Below, piece by piece: positions 16,956 through 22,500 of a stretch of DNA of 24,611 nucleotides. Every line of letters starts with the position of its first letter. Position 1 is the first letter of the stretch. Location: assembly GCA_938003985.1 (NCBI GenBank), contig CALKWZ010000007.1, positions 1-24,611 on the forward strand. Reading direction: 5' to 3'. The stretch is from an uncultured Verrucomicrobiota bacterium. GTDB taxonomy: Bacteria; Verrucomicrobiota; Kiritimatiellia; CAIQIC01; Lenti-01. Position numbers and translations under genes: made by a program. The notes under the pieces were generated by a model. The model worked only from the letters and a program-made list of their open reading frames with translations. It did not search any database and was not told the origin of the DNA.

Positions 16956-17756
16956 CTACGGCAGCGGCACGAGCGTTTGCTTCCGCCGGCGGAACTGCGC
17001 GCGGTGGGTATGCCCGGCGTCTTTCGCCAGCGCGAGGGCTTTTTCGAAATGCCGGCCGATCTGGCTCGGATCGTGCGAGTCGGACCCGAAACACAGGGGA
17101 ATGCCGCGCTCCCGCATCCACGCTAGGATCCGCGCCGAGGGATACGCCTCCGCCGCGCCGTGGTCGAAGCCGCTCGTGTTGATTTCGATGGCCATGCCGG
17201 CGGCGGCGACGGCGTCGAGGGCGGGGGGCACGATTTCCGCCAGCAGCTTTTCCGGCGCGTGGATGCCCCCGCGCTTGACGATGTCGAAGTGCGCGCAGAC
17301 GTCGTAGAGCCCCGTGCGGGCCAGTTCGGCCATCCGCAGGTAATAGGTGCGGTTCATCTGCTCGACGAATTCCGGCGTGGCGGTCGGATCGTCCGGCGCC
17401 AGATCCCAGAACGGGCCGGTGTGGATCGAGCCGAGCACGAGATCGAACTCCGCCGAATCCAGCACGGCCGGCAGATGCTCGCCCACGAGATCGCGCTGGT
17501 AGTCGGCCTCGATCCCCAGCAGCACGGTGCAGAGGTTGGCCTCCTGCGCCGCGCGCACGAGCGCCAGGTATTCCGCGAATTCCTCCTGCTTCATGCGGAT
17601 GGACGGATGCGGATCGCGGGGGAAATAGACGTGGTCCGTGCAGGCGATTTCGGGAATGCCGCGCGCGGCCGCCGCGCGGGCGTAGTCGATCGGATCGCCG
17701 CCGGCGTGGCGGCACAGGCGCGTGTGGGTGTGGGTGTCGGCGGGCAGGGTGTTCAT
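16956..17756 (-). CDS. PHP-family histidinol-phosphatase (HisJ/HisK type)
   Basis: The 266-residue metal-dependent phosphatase probably converts histidinol phosphate to histidinol in histidine biosynthesis. PHP motifs appear in order: DTHTHTRLCRHA (metal ligands, residues 7-18), ACTDHVYFP, LLGIEADY, LGSIHTGPFWD, CAHFDIVKR, EINTSG and CFGSDSHDPSQIG near the C-terminus. The end (RRRKQTLVPLP) resembles HisJ/HisK family tails. Length matches the family (about 260-280). The ATG at 17756 follows ten bases after a consensus promoter. No other his gene is adjacent, and some PHP proteins have other phosphoester substrates, so the substrate is likely but not proven. It is bracketed by REP-like copies 2 and 3. 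Confidence 0.87.
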   Translation of the reverse strand: MNTLPADTHTHTRLCRHAGGDPIDYARAAAARGIPEIACTDHVYFPRDPHPSIRMKQEEFAEYLALVRAAQEANLCTVLLGIEADYQRDLVGEHLPAVLDSAEFDLVLGSIHTGPFWDLAPDDPTATPEFVEQMNRTYYLRMAELARTGLYDVCAHFDIVKRGGIHAPEKLLAEIVPPALDAVAAAGMAIEINTSGFDHGAAEAYPSARILAWMRERGIPLCFGSDSHDPSQIGRHFEKALALAKDAGHTHRAQFRRRKQTLVPLP

Positions 17757-17766
17757 CGAGGCGGCG

Positions 17767-17795
17767 ACGATACGCCGCGGCGTCGATCCTGTCAA
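17767..17795 (-). promoter_or_regulatory. predicted promoter of the histidinol-phosphatase gene
   Basis: On the minus strand TTGACA (17795-17790) and TATCGT (17772-17767) are 17 bp apart. The ATG at 17756 begins ten bases after the -10, giving a leader of zero to about three bases. Confidence 0.58.
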
Positions 17796-17824
17796 CGCAA
17801 CGCGGCCTCCGGTCCCGTCTTTCC

Positions 17825-17889
17825 TGTAGCTGGCCTCGGTGAGGCCGGCCCGAAGAGAAACAGCCCCGGCCCCGGCGGGGCCGGCTACA
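17825..17889. repeat. REP-like compound palindrome, copy 3
   Basis: TGTAGC ... GCTACA element of 65 bp, with the GTT loop of the first hairpin changed to GGT and a different linker. Similarity to copy 2 extends a few bases past the right end (GGATCC). It lies between the divergent histidinol-phosphatase and iron-operon promoters. Confidence 0.9.
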
Positions 17890-17915
17890 ATTGGATCCCG
17901 AGGTCTGCGGTCCTC

Positions 17916-17943
17916 TTTACATCTTCGTCCCACGTGATATTGT
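17916..17943 (+). promoter_or_regulatory. predicted promoter of the feo operon
   Basis: TTTACA (17916-17921), 16-bp spacer and TATTGT (17938-17943). The dyad at 17939-17960 overlaps the -10 box and the likely transcription start, so a bound repressor would block it. The ATG of the regulator is at 17982, so a leader of about 30 bases remains. Confidence 0.5.
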
Positions 17944-17960
17944 TAGAGCCCCCTAACAAT
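17939..17960. promoter_or_regulatory. candidate DtxR-family operator
   Basis: ATTGTTAG and CTAACAAT are perfect 8-bp inverted arms around AGCCCC. The TTAG/CTAA core resembles half-sites known for DtxR/IdeR repressors. It lies 22 bp upstream of the gene for exactly such a regulator. Autoregulation by Fe(II) is the natural inference. Confidence 0.65.
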
Positions 17961-17981
17961 TCGAGCAAACCCGAAAACCCC

Positions 17982-18671
17982 ATGAAAATCGAACGGCTCA
18001 GCGCCAAAGCGGAAGACTATCTCGAGACCATCCTGCGCCTGTCGGAAACGCCGCGCGGCGCGCGGACGGGGGACATCGCGGAAGCCCTCGACGTGCAGCC
18101 TTCGACCGTCTCCGCCGCGCTGAAGTCGCTGAAGGAGCAGGGGCTGCTGGATTATTCGCCCTACGGCGCCGTCGGCCTGACCCCGAAAGGCCGGCAGGTG
18201 GCGGAGGACGTCTCCGGCCGCCACGTGGCCCTGCGGCGGTTCTTCACGGAAACCCTCGGGCTGGCCCAGGAGGACGCCGAAGTCGCCGCCTGCGGCATGG
18301 AACACGACGCCACGCCGCTCGTGCTCGACCGCATGGGGCTCCTGGGCGATTTCCTGCGCTCCCATCCGGGCCTGATCGAAAAGTGGGCCAAGGTGCGCGA
18401 GACCGCCAAGGGCGAGCGCGCGCCGGGCGTGGAGTCGGGCCTCGACGAACTGCCTCCGGGCGTGCGCGGCGTGGTGATGTCCGTGGACGTCGACGGCGGC
18501 CTGCGCAAGCGGCTGGTGGAAATGGGCGTGACGCCCGGCGTGCTGATCGCCGTCGAGCGCGTCGCGCCGCTGGGCGATCCCATCGCCGTGGAAGTCCGCG
18601 GCTACCGGCTCTCCATGCGCAAGGCGGAAGCCTCGCGGATCCGCGTGAAGTGGCGCCCGGGGCTCATCTGA
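17982..18671 (+). CDS. DtxR-family iron-dependent repressor with C-terminal FeoA domain
   Basis: The 229-residue regulator has an N-terminal winged helix (AEDYLETILRLSE, DVQPSTVSAALKSLKEQGLL, residues about 8-60), then the metal-binding dimerisation domain with CGMEH (Cys104, Glu107, His108). This matches DtxR Cys102/Glu105/His106; a Cys here is typical of Fe(II) sensors, while manganese sensors such as MntR have an acidic residue. Residues about 160-225 are a FeoA/SH3-like domain (LRKRLVEMGVTPGVLIAVERVAPLGDPIAVEVRGYRL). It would repress ferrous iron uptake when iron is plentiful. feoB follows after 9 bp, and a dyad operator lies in its own promoter. No separate feoA gene is present, so the fused domain may also serve FeoB. 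Confidence 0.92.
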   Translation: MKIERLSAKAEDYLETILRLSETPRGARTGDIAEALDVQPSTVSAALKSLKEQGLLDYSPYGAVGLTPKGRQVAEDVSGRHVALRRFFTETLGLAQEDAEVAACGMEHDATPLVLDRMGLLGDFLRSHPGLIEKWAKVRETAKGERAPGVESGLDELPPGVRGVVMSVDVDGGLRKRLVEMGVTPGVLIAVERVAPLGDPIAVEVRGYRLSMRKAEASRIRVKWRPGLI

Positions 18672-18680
18672 ACGGAAACC

Positions 18681-20792
18681 ATGGGCGTCCAACCGACGAA
18701 ATCCAAGCTGACCATCCTGCTGGCGGGCAATCCCAACAGCGGCAAGACCAGCCTGTTCAACTGGATGGCCGGCGCGCACCAGCACGTCGGCAACTATCCG
18801 GGCGTCACCGTCGAAAAGAAATCGGCCACGTTCGTCCGCGACGGCCTCGCGCTCGAGCTGGTGGACCTGCCGGGCACCTACAGCCTGCTGGCGGCCTCGC
18901 CCGAGGAAGCCATCGCGCGCGACGAGATCCTCTCCGGCGCGGCCGGCGTCGTGATCCAGGTGCTCGACGCGACGAACCTCGAGCGCAACCTGCACCTGAC
19001 CGCGCAGCTCACCGAAATGGGCGTGCCGCTCGTCTTTGCCCTCAACATGAGCGACGAGGCCGAAGCCCACGGCCTGAAATTCGACCTGGAGCTGATGTCC
19101 GCGCTGCTGGGCGGCCCCGTGGTGCCCACCAACGGCAGCAACGGCGACGGCACGGGGGCGCTGCTGGCGGCCGCCCAGCTCGTCGCCGCCGCCGGCGTGC
19201 CCTGCACCGGGCGCGTGTTCTACGGCCTCGACGCCGAAGCCTCCATCGCGGCCGTCGCGGAGCAGTTCGAAGGCGACGACGCGGTCAGCGCGCGCCGGCG
19301 GGCGATCGCCCTCCTCGACGGCCTGCCGGATCCGCACGCGCCGGCCGCCGCGCGCGAAGCCGCGGGCCGCGAGACCGCCCGCCTCGAAAAGCGCGGCGGG
19401 CGGCCGCTGGACGTCCAGCTGGCCGAAGCCCGCTACGGCTTCGCGCTGGGCGTGGCGACGGACGTCGCCCGCGAATCCTCGCCCCACGTGCGCCACGCGC
19501 GCACCTTGCGGCTGGACTCCCTGATGCTGCACCGCGTGTGGGGCCTGCCGATCTTCGTGTTCCTGATGTGGGGCGTGTTCAACCTCGTCTTCGCGCTGGG
19601 CGAGCCGCCCATGCAGTGGATCGAAGCCGGCCTGGGCTGGCTGGCGGAGCGGATCGTCGCGGCCTGGCCGGCCGGCGCCGCGCCGCTGCTGCAATCGCTG
19701 ATCGTCGACGGCATCATCGGCGGGGTGGGCGGGGTGATATCCTTCCTGCCGAACATCCTGCTGCTGTTCCTGGCCATCGCGTTCCTGGAAGACACCGGCT
19801 ACATGGCGCGGGCGGCGTTTTTGATGGACCGCGTGATGCACAAGATGGGCCTGCACGGCAAGAGCTTCATCCCCATGCTGATCGGCCTGGGCTGCACCGT
19901 GCCGGCCATCCTGGCCACGCGCACGCTCGAACACAAGCGCGACCGCTTCACCACCATCCTCGTGGCGCCGTTCGTGAGCTGCGGGGCCCGCATGACGATC
20001 TACGCCCTGCTGATTCCGGCCTTTTTCGCGCCGCAGTGGCGCGGGTGGGTGCTCTGGGGCATCTACATGTCCGGCATCCTCGTCGCCGTGTTCGTCGCGC
20101 GGCTGTTGCGCGGCACGCTGTTCCGGGGCGAGAGCGCCCCGTTCGTGATGGAACTGCCGCCGTACCGCCTGCCGACCTGGCGCTCCGTCGGCATCCACAT
20201 GTGGGACCGCGCCTGGATGTACCTCCAGAAGGCCGGCACGGTCATCCTGGCCATTTCCATCCTGCTGTGGGCGCTGGGAACTTTCCCGCGGCGCGCCGAA
20301 TTCAGCCGCGACTACGCGGCCGAGATCGCCGCCGCGGCCACGCCCGCCGCCGCCGCCGCCCTGGCCGCCGCCGAACAGGCCGAAACGCTGGAATACACCG
20401 CCATCGGCCGCATCGGCAAAGCCATCGAACCCGCCATCCGCCCGCTGGGCTTCGACTGGCGCGTGGGGACGGCGCTCGTCGGCGCCTTCGCCGCCAAGGA
20501 AGTCTTCGTGGCCCAGATGGGCATCGTGTTCTCCCTCGGCCGCGTGGACGAAGGTTCCGAAGGCCTGCGCCAGACCCTGCGCGAGCACTACGTGCCGCTG
20601 CAAGGGCTGGCCATGATGCTCTTCTGCCTGCTCAGCGCGCCCTGCGTGGCCACCATCGCCGCCACCAAGCGCGAGACGGATTCCTGGGGCTGGGCGCTCG
20701 GCATGCTGCTGGGCATGACCGCCATCGCCTGGATCGTCACCTTCGCCGTGTACCGGCTGGGCCTGCTGCTCGGCTGGGGGGTGGGGGGATGA
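18681..20792 (+). CDS. feoB: ferrous iron transport protein FeoB
   Basis: The 703-residue inner-membrane Fe(II) transporter has a cytosolic G domain: GNPNSGKTSLF (G1, about residues 16-26), DLPGTYSL (G3) and NMSD (G4). The G5 loop is VVPTNGSNGDG, lacking the usual Ser-Ala. A helical spacer follows, then the membrane domain with two gate motifs, GLGCTVPAILATRTLEHKRD and VSCGARM, plus a late APCVATIAATKRE. Ala-rich segments near residues 553-575 form a periplasmic or cytosolic loop. It is the second gene of the feo operon and its stop overlaps the next start (ATGA). Length is normal for FeoB. Regulation is probably by the DtxR-FeoA protein encoded just upstream. Confidence 0.96.
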   Translation: MGVQPTKSKLTILLAGNPNSGKTSLFNWMAGAHQHVGNYPGVTVEKKSATFVRDGLALELVDLPGTYSLLAASPEEAIARDEILSGAAGVVIQVLDATNLERNLHLTAQLTEMGVPLVFALNMSDEAEAHGLKFDLELMSALLGGPVVPTNGSNGDGTGALLAAAQLVAAAGVPCTGRVFYGLDAEASIAAVAEQFEGDDAVSARRRAIALLDGLPDPHAPAAAREAAGRETARLEKRGGRPLDVQLAEARYGFALGVATDVARESSPHVRHARTLRLDSLMLHRVWGLPIFVFLMWGVFNLVFALGEPPMQWIEAGLGWLAERIVAAWPAGAAPLLQSLIVDGIIGGVGGVISFLPNILLLFLAIAFLEDTGYMARAAFLMDRVMHKMGLHGKSFIPMLIGLGCTVPAILATRTLEHKRDRFTTILVAPFVSCGARMTIYALLIPAFFAPQWRGWVLWGIYMSGILVAVFVARLLRGTLFRGESAPFVMELPPYRLPTWRSVGIHMWDRAWMYLQKAGTVILAISILLWALGTFPRRAEFSRDYAAEIAAAATPAAAAALAAAEQAETLEYTAIGRIGKAIEPAIRPLGFDWRVGTALVGAFAAKEVFVAQMGIVFSLGRVDEGSEGLRQTLREHYVPLQGLAMMLFCLLSAPCVATIAATKRETDSWGWALGMLLGMTAIAWIVTFAVYRLGLLLGWGVGG

Positions 20793-20980
20793 ACGCGACC
20801 TGGCTCGATTGGACGGCCGTCGGCGTCGCCGTCGTGGCCGCGGCCCTGTGGCTGGCCTGGCGCATCCGCCGGACCTGGAAAGCCCAGCGCGACAACGCCA
20901 ACCGCTCCTGCGCCTGCCTCACCGGCTGCGACGGCTGCCCCTTCGCCGGCAAGAACTGCGACGCGGGCAAAAAGCCCTGA
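20789..20980 (+). CDS. FeoB-associated Cys-rich membrane protein
   Basis: This 63-residue protein has one N-terminal membrane helix (about residues 7-26, VGVAVVAAALWLAW), a basic stop-transfer RIRRTWK, and a cysteine-rich tail CACLTGCDGCPFAGKNC (six cysteines). This matches the small proteins encoded directly after feoB in many anaerobes, thought to help iron handling or FeoB assembly. It overlaps feoB by 4 bp (ATGA) and ends the operon. Its last about 24 codons and downstream flank are copied twice more in the islet beyond (at about 21804 and, four codons only, at 22351). Confidence 0.88.
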   Translation: MNATWLDWTAVGVAVVAAALWLAWRIRRTWKAQRDNANRSCACLTGCDGCPFAGKNCDAGKKP

Positions 20981-21055
20981 AGCGGGCCACTACGAAAGGC
21001 GCGAAAGGCGCGAAAAGGGATTTTCAGTAGGCGCGGGGTGCACCCGGAACCGAGG
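20910..21055 (+). repeat. islet boundary repeat, copy A (native feo 3' end and flank)
   Basis: This is the reference copy of the segment repeated as B and C. It includes the last codons of the Cys-rich feo gene, then a flank with a GGCGCGAAA-type short tandem run (about 20996-21017) and CCCGGAACCGAGG. It lacks the AT-rich GGACTGACCCC end that terminates copies B and C. Confidence 0.75.
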
Positions 21056-21075
21056 AGACGCACCGTCTTGCGGAT

Positions 21076-21105
21076 TTGCGGGGTGGCCCTGGGGTGTGAT
21101 ACAAC
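21076..21105 (+). promoter_or_regulatory. predicted promoter of the nucleotidyltransferase pair (leaderless)
   Basis: TTGCGG (21076-21081) and TACAAC (21100-21105) are 18 bp apart; the ATG at 21112 follows after six bases and has no Shine-Dalgarno. Confidence 0.52.
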
Positions 21106-21111
21106 TTCCGC

Positions 21112-21612
21112 ATGAAGAAGGCGCTGGAGGCGTTGAACGGATTGGAGCGCGATGGCGTGCTGGGGCGGTATGCCATCGGCGGAGCCATGGGGGCGACCTT
21201 CTACGTCGAGCCGTTCACCACCTTTGATCTGGATGTGTTCGTCGTGTTGCCGGAAACGGGCGGGCTGGTGACGCTGGCGCCGCTGTACGGGGAACTTTCC
21301 AGGCGCGGATATCCCGCCCAGGACGAATGCGTGATGATCGAGGGAATCCCGGTTCAATTCTTGCCGGCGGGAACGCCCTTGCTGGACGAGGCCTTGGCGC
21401 AAGCCCGGGAAGTGCCCTACGCGGACGTGCAAACGCGGGTGTTCTCTCCGGAGCATCTCGTCGCCGTGGCCGTGCAGGCCGGCCGGGCGAAGGACCGCCA
21501 GCGGGTGCAGATGTTCCTGGATGCCGGCGTGCTGGATCGGGCGCGGTTGGACGATGTTCTGAAGCGCCACGGATTGCTGGAGAAATTCACTCGATGGACC
21601 CGAAGCGCCTAA
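21112..21612 (+). CDS. nucleotidyltransferase-fold protein, possible toxin-antitoxin or abortive-infection component
   Basis: The 166-residue protein shows a minimal nucleotidyltransferase pattern: a Gly-rich GGAMGATFYVEP (about residues 23-34) followed by the acidic pair in TFDLDVFVVLP (about 37-47). Downstream EGIPVQFLPAGTPLLDEAL fits the third-strand region, and the C-terminal part is helical with AGRAKDRQRVQMFLDAG. This arrangement is common in stand-alone AbiEii-type or small antitoxin-like nucleotidyltransferases. It is cargo between boundary copies A and B and overlaps a 58-residue partner gene by 19 bp. The pairing suggests a toxin-antitoxin-like unit, but which partner is toxic cannot be told. 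Leaderless start at ATG 21112 fits the promoter. Confidence 0.75.
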   Translation: MKKALEALNGLERDGVLGRYAIGGAMGATFYVEPFTTFDLDVFVVLPETGGLVTLAPLYGELSRRGYPAQDECVMIEGIPVQFLPAGTPLLDEALAQAREVPYADVQTRVFSPEHLVAVAVQAGRAKDRQRVQMFLDAGVLDRARLDDVLKRHGLLEKFTRWTRSA

Positions 21613-21770
21613 TCGTGGCCGAAGCCCCGGCGGGCAAGGCGGCCTACCGCACAAAGCAGCGCAAGCTGTCCTGGCCCGACAAGGTCAAGGTCGTGATCGA
21701 ACTGCAGAAGATCGCCCAGCCCATCTTGGCCGCGCGCGGGAAATCCGTGGCCGTCTGGCCGGAAGATTGA
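21594..21770 (+). CDS. 58-residue partner of the nucleotidyltransferase
   Basis: The ATG at 21594 lies inside the end of the nucleotidyltransferase gene, with a GGAG about ten bases upstream. The product is basic at first (KAAYRTKQRKLSWPDKVKVVIE), then helical (LQKIAQPILAARGK), ending AVWPED. The LSWPDKVKVVIELQK-type segment recurs in small proteins encoded beside nucleotidyltransferases, so I take it as the second half of the module. No domain name is certain. Coding is supported by the overlap and by GC-rich third positions. Confidence 0.62.
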   Translation: MDPKRLIVAEAPAGKAAYRTKQRKLSWPDKVKVVIELQKIAQPILAARGKSVAVWPED

Positions 21771-21790
21771 TCCGGCAAGCCCCGTGGGGC

Positions 21791-22010
21791 TCAACGCGAA
21801 TCGCGCGCCTGCCTCACCGGCTGCGACGGCTGCCCCTTCGCCGGCAAAACTTGCGACGCGGGCAAGAAGCCCTGAAGCCAGCCACTACGAAATTCGCGAA
21901 AGGCGCGAAAAGGAAATTTCAGGGGGCGCGGGGATCGTGCGCCTGAAATTGAGGCGCAGGCTATCGGACAGAAGGGGCGGATTTATAAATTATAGGACTG
22001 ACCCCTTTTC
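21791..22010 (+). repeat. islet boundary repeat, copy B
   Basis: Positions 21858-22010 match 22348-22500 (copy C) with no length difference and about 9 mismatches in 153. Its upstream part (from about 21791) matches the coding end of the Cys-rich feo gene in copy A. The last 40 bp (21971-22010) are identical in B and C and contain AATTATAGGACTGACCCC. Confidence 0.88.
21804..21875 (+). pseudogene. 3' fragment of the FeoB-associated Cys-rich gene
   Basis: In frame with the native stop, this piece reads RACLTGCDGCPFAGKTCDAG and KKP then TGA. It keeps the cysteine spacing and differs from the native tail by one Asn-to-Thr change and small edits. There is no start codon or membrane helix, so it is a displaced duplicate, not a gene. 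Confidence 0.85.
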
Positions 22011-22013
22011 GTA

Positions 22014-22313
22014 TTGCGCGAGGAACTGGCGGCCTCCGTGCGGATGCAGGCGCGGTTTGCGGCGGAATTGGCCGCGCTGCCGCGGGGCAGCCTGGTGCGG
22101 CGGATCATCAAGGGGCATGCGTACTACTACCTGATTTCCCGCGAGAACGGCCGGTTCCAATCCGTTTACCGGGGCAAATCCGTGCCGCCGGCGGAACTGC
22201 GCCGCTACCGCGAGGCCAAGGCCAAACGGGCGAAGTTTCGCCGGTCGCTGTCGCAGTTGAAGAAGCAGATCCGTTATCTGAAGGGGGTCTTGCGTGGAAA
22301 AGAAGAAATTTGA
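22014..22313 (+). CDS. small basic protein of a two-gene cargo unit, probably 5'-truncated
   Basis: The open frame begins only four bases after the boundary repeat; a TGA inside the repeat (21999) closes it upstream. The first usable start is TTG 22014, with ATG 22041 as an alternative, so the natural N-terminus may have been lost. The 99 residues include a conserved-looking core, PRGSLVRRIIKGHAYYYLISR and then VYRGKSVPPAEL, followed by a basic coiled coil (RYREAKAKRAKFRRSLSQLKKQIRYLKG). Proteins with this GS-LV-KG-YYYL pattern are often encoded just upstream of nucleotidyltransferase-type genes; that is recalled family behaviour, not proven here. The start of such a partner follows at 22294. 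Confidence 0.6.
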   Translation: MREELAASVRMQARFAAELAALPRGSLVRRIIKGHAYYYLISRENGRFQSVYRGKSVPPAELRRYREAKAKRAKFRRSLSQLKKQIRYLKGVLRGKEEI

Positions 22314-22365
22314 CCTGTGCCGCGAGGTTCTGCGGCGGTTGGCGGCGGCGGGCAAGAAGCCCTGA
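22294..22365 (+). pseudogene. 5' remnant of a partner gene cut by boundary copy C
   Basis: From GTG 22294, overlapping the preceding gene by 20 bp, the frame reads EKKKFDLCREVLRRLAAAG and then fuses directly to GKKP-stop from the Cys-rich feo gene tail in copy C. The first part resembles the N-terminus of small nucleotidyltransferase-like partners. Only 23 codons remain, so the gene is broken, and the junction marks exactly where copy C was joined. Confidence 0.65.
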
Positions 22366-22500
22366 AGCCAGCCACTACGAAATTCGCGAAAGGCGCGAAA
22401 AGGAATTTTCAGGGGGCGCGGGGATCGTGCGCCCGGAACCGAGGCGCAAGCTGGCGGACGGAAGGGGCGGATTTATAAATTATAGGACTGACCCCTTTTC
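22348..22500 (+). repeat. islet boundary repeat, copy C
   Basis: A 153-bp near-copy of 21858-22010, offset by exactly 490 bp. It starts at the last codons of the feo gene tail (GCGGGCAAGAAG) and ends with the identical 40 bp carrying GGACTGACCCC. The convergent OLD-family gene ends inside it. Confidence 0.9.
22461..22500. repeat. left inverted repeat of the OLD cargo
   Basis: This 40-bp end (identical to 21971-22010) is the inverse partner of 24427-24472. Read outward from the gene it is GGGGTCAGTCCTATAATTTA and onward to TAAATCCGC. Confidence 0.82.

Noticed and set aside
17943..20603. 886-codon antisense frame over the feo operon
   Set aside because: Composition is an artefact of GC-rich third positions; FeoB and the DtxR regulator are unambiguous on the other strand.
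20990..21020. GGCGCGAAA short tandem repeats as a regulatory site
   Set aside because: They look like the low-complexity runs common in intergenic DNA of such genomes, and the unit number is too small to support a function.
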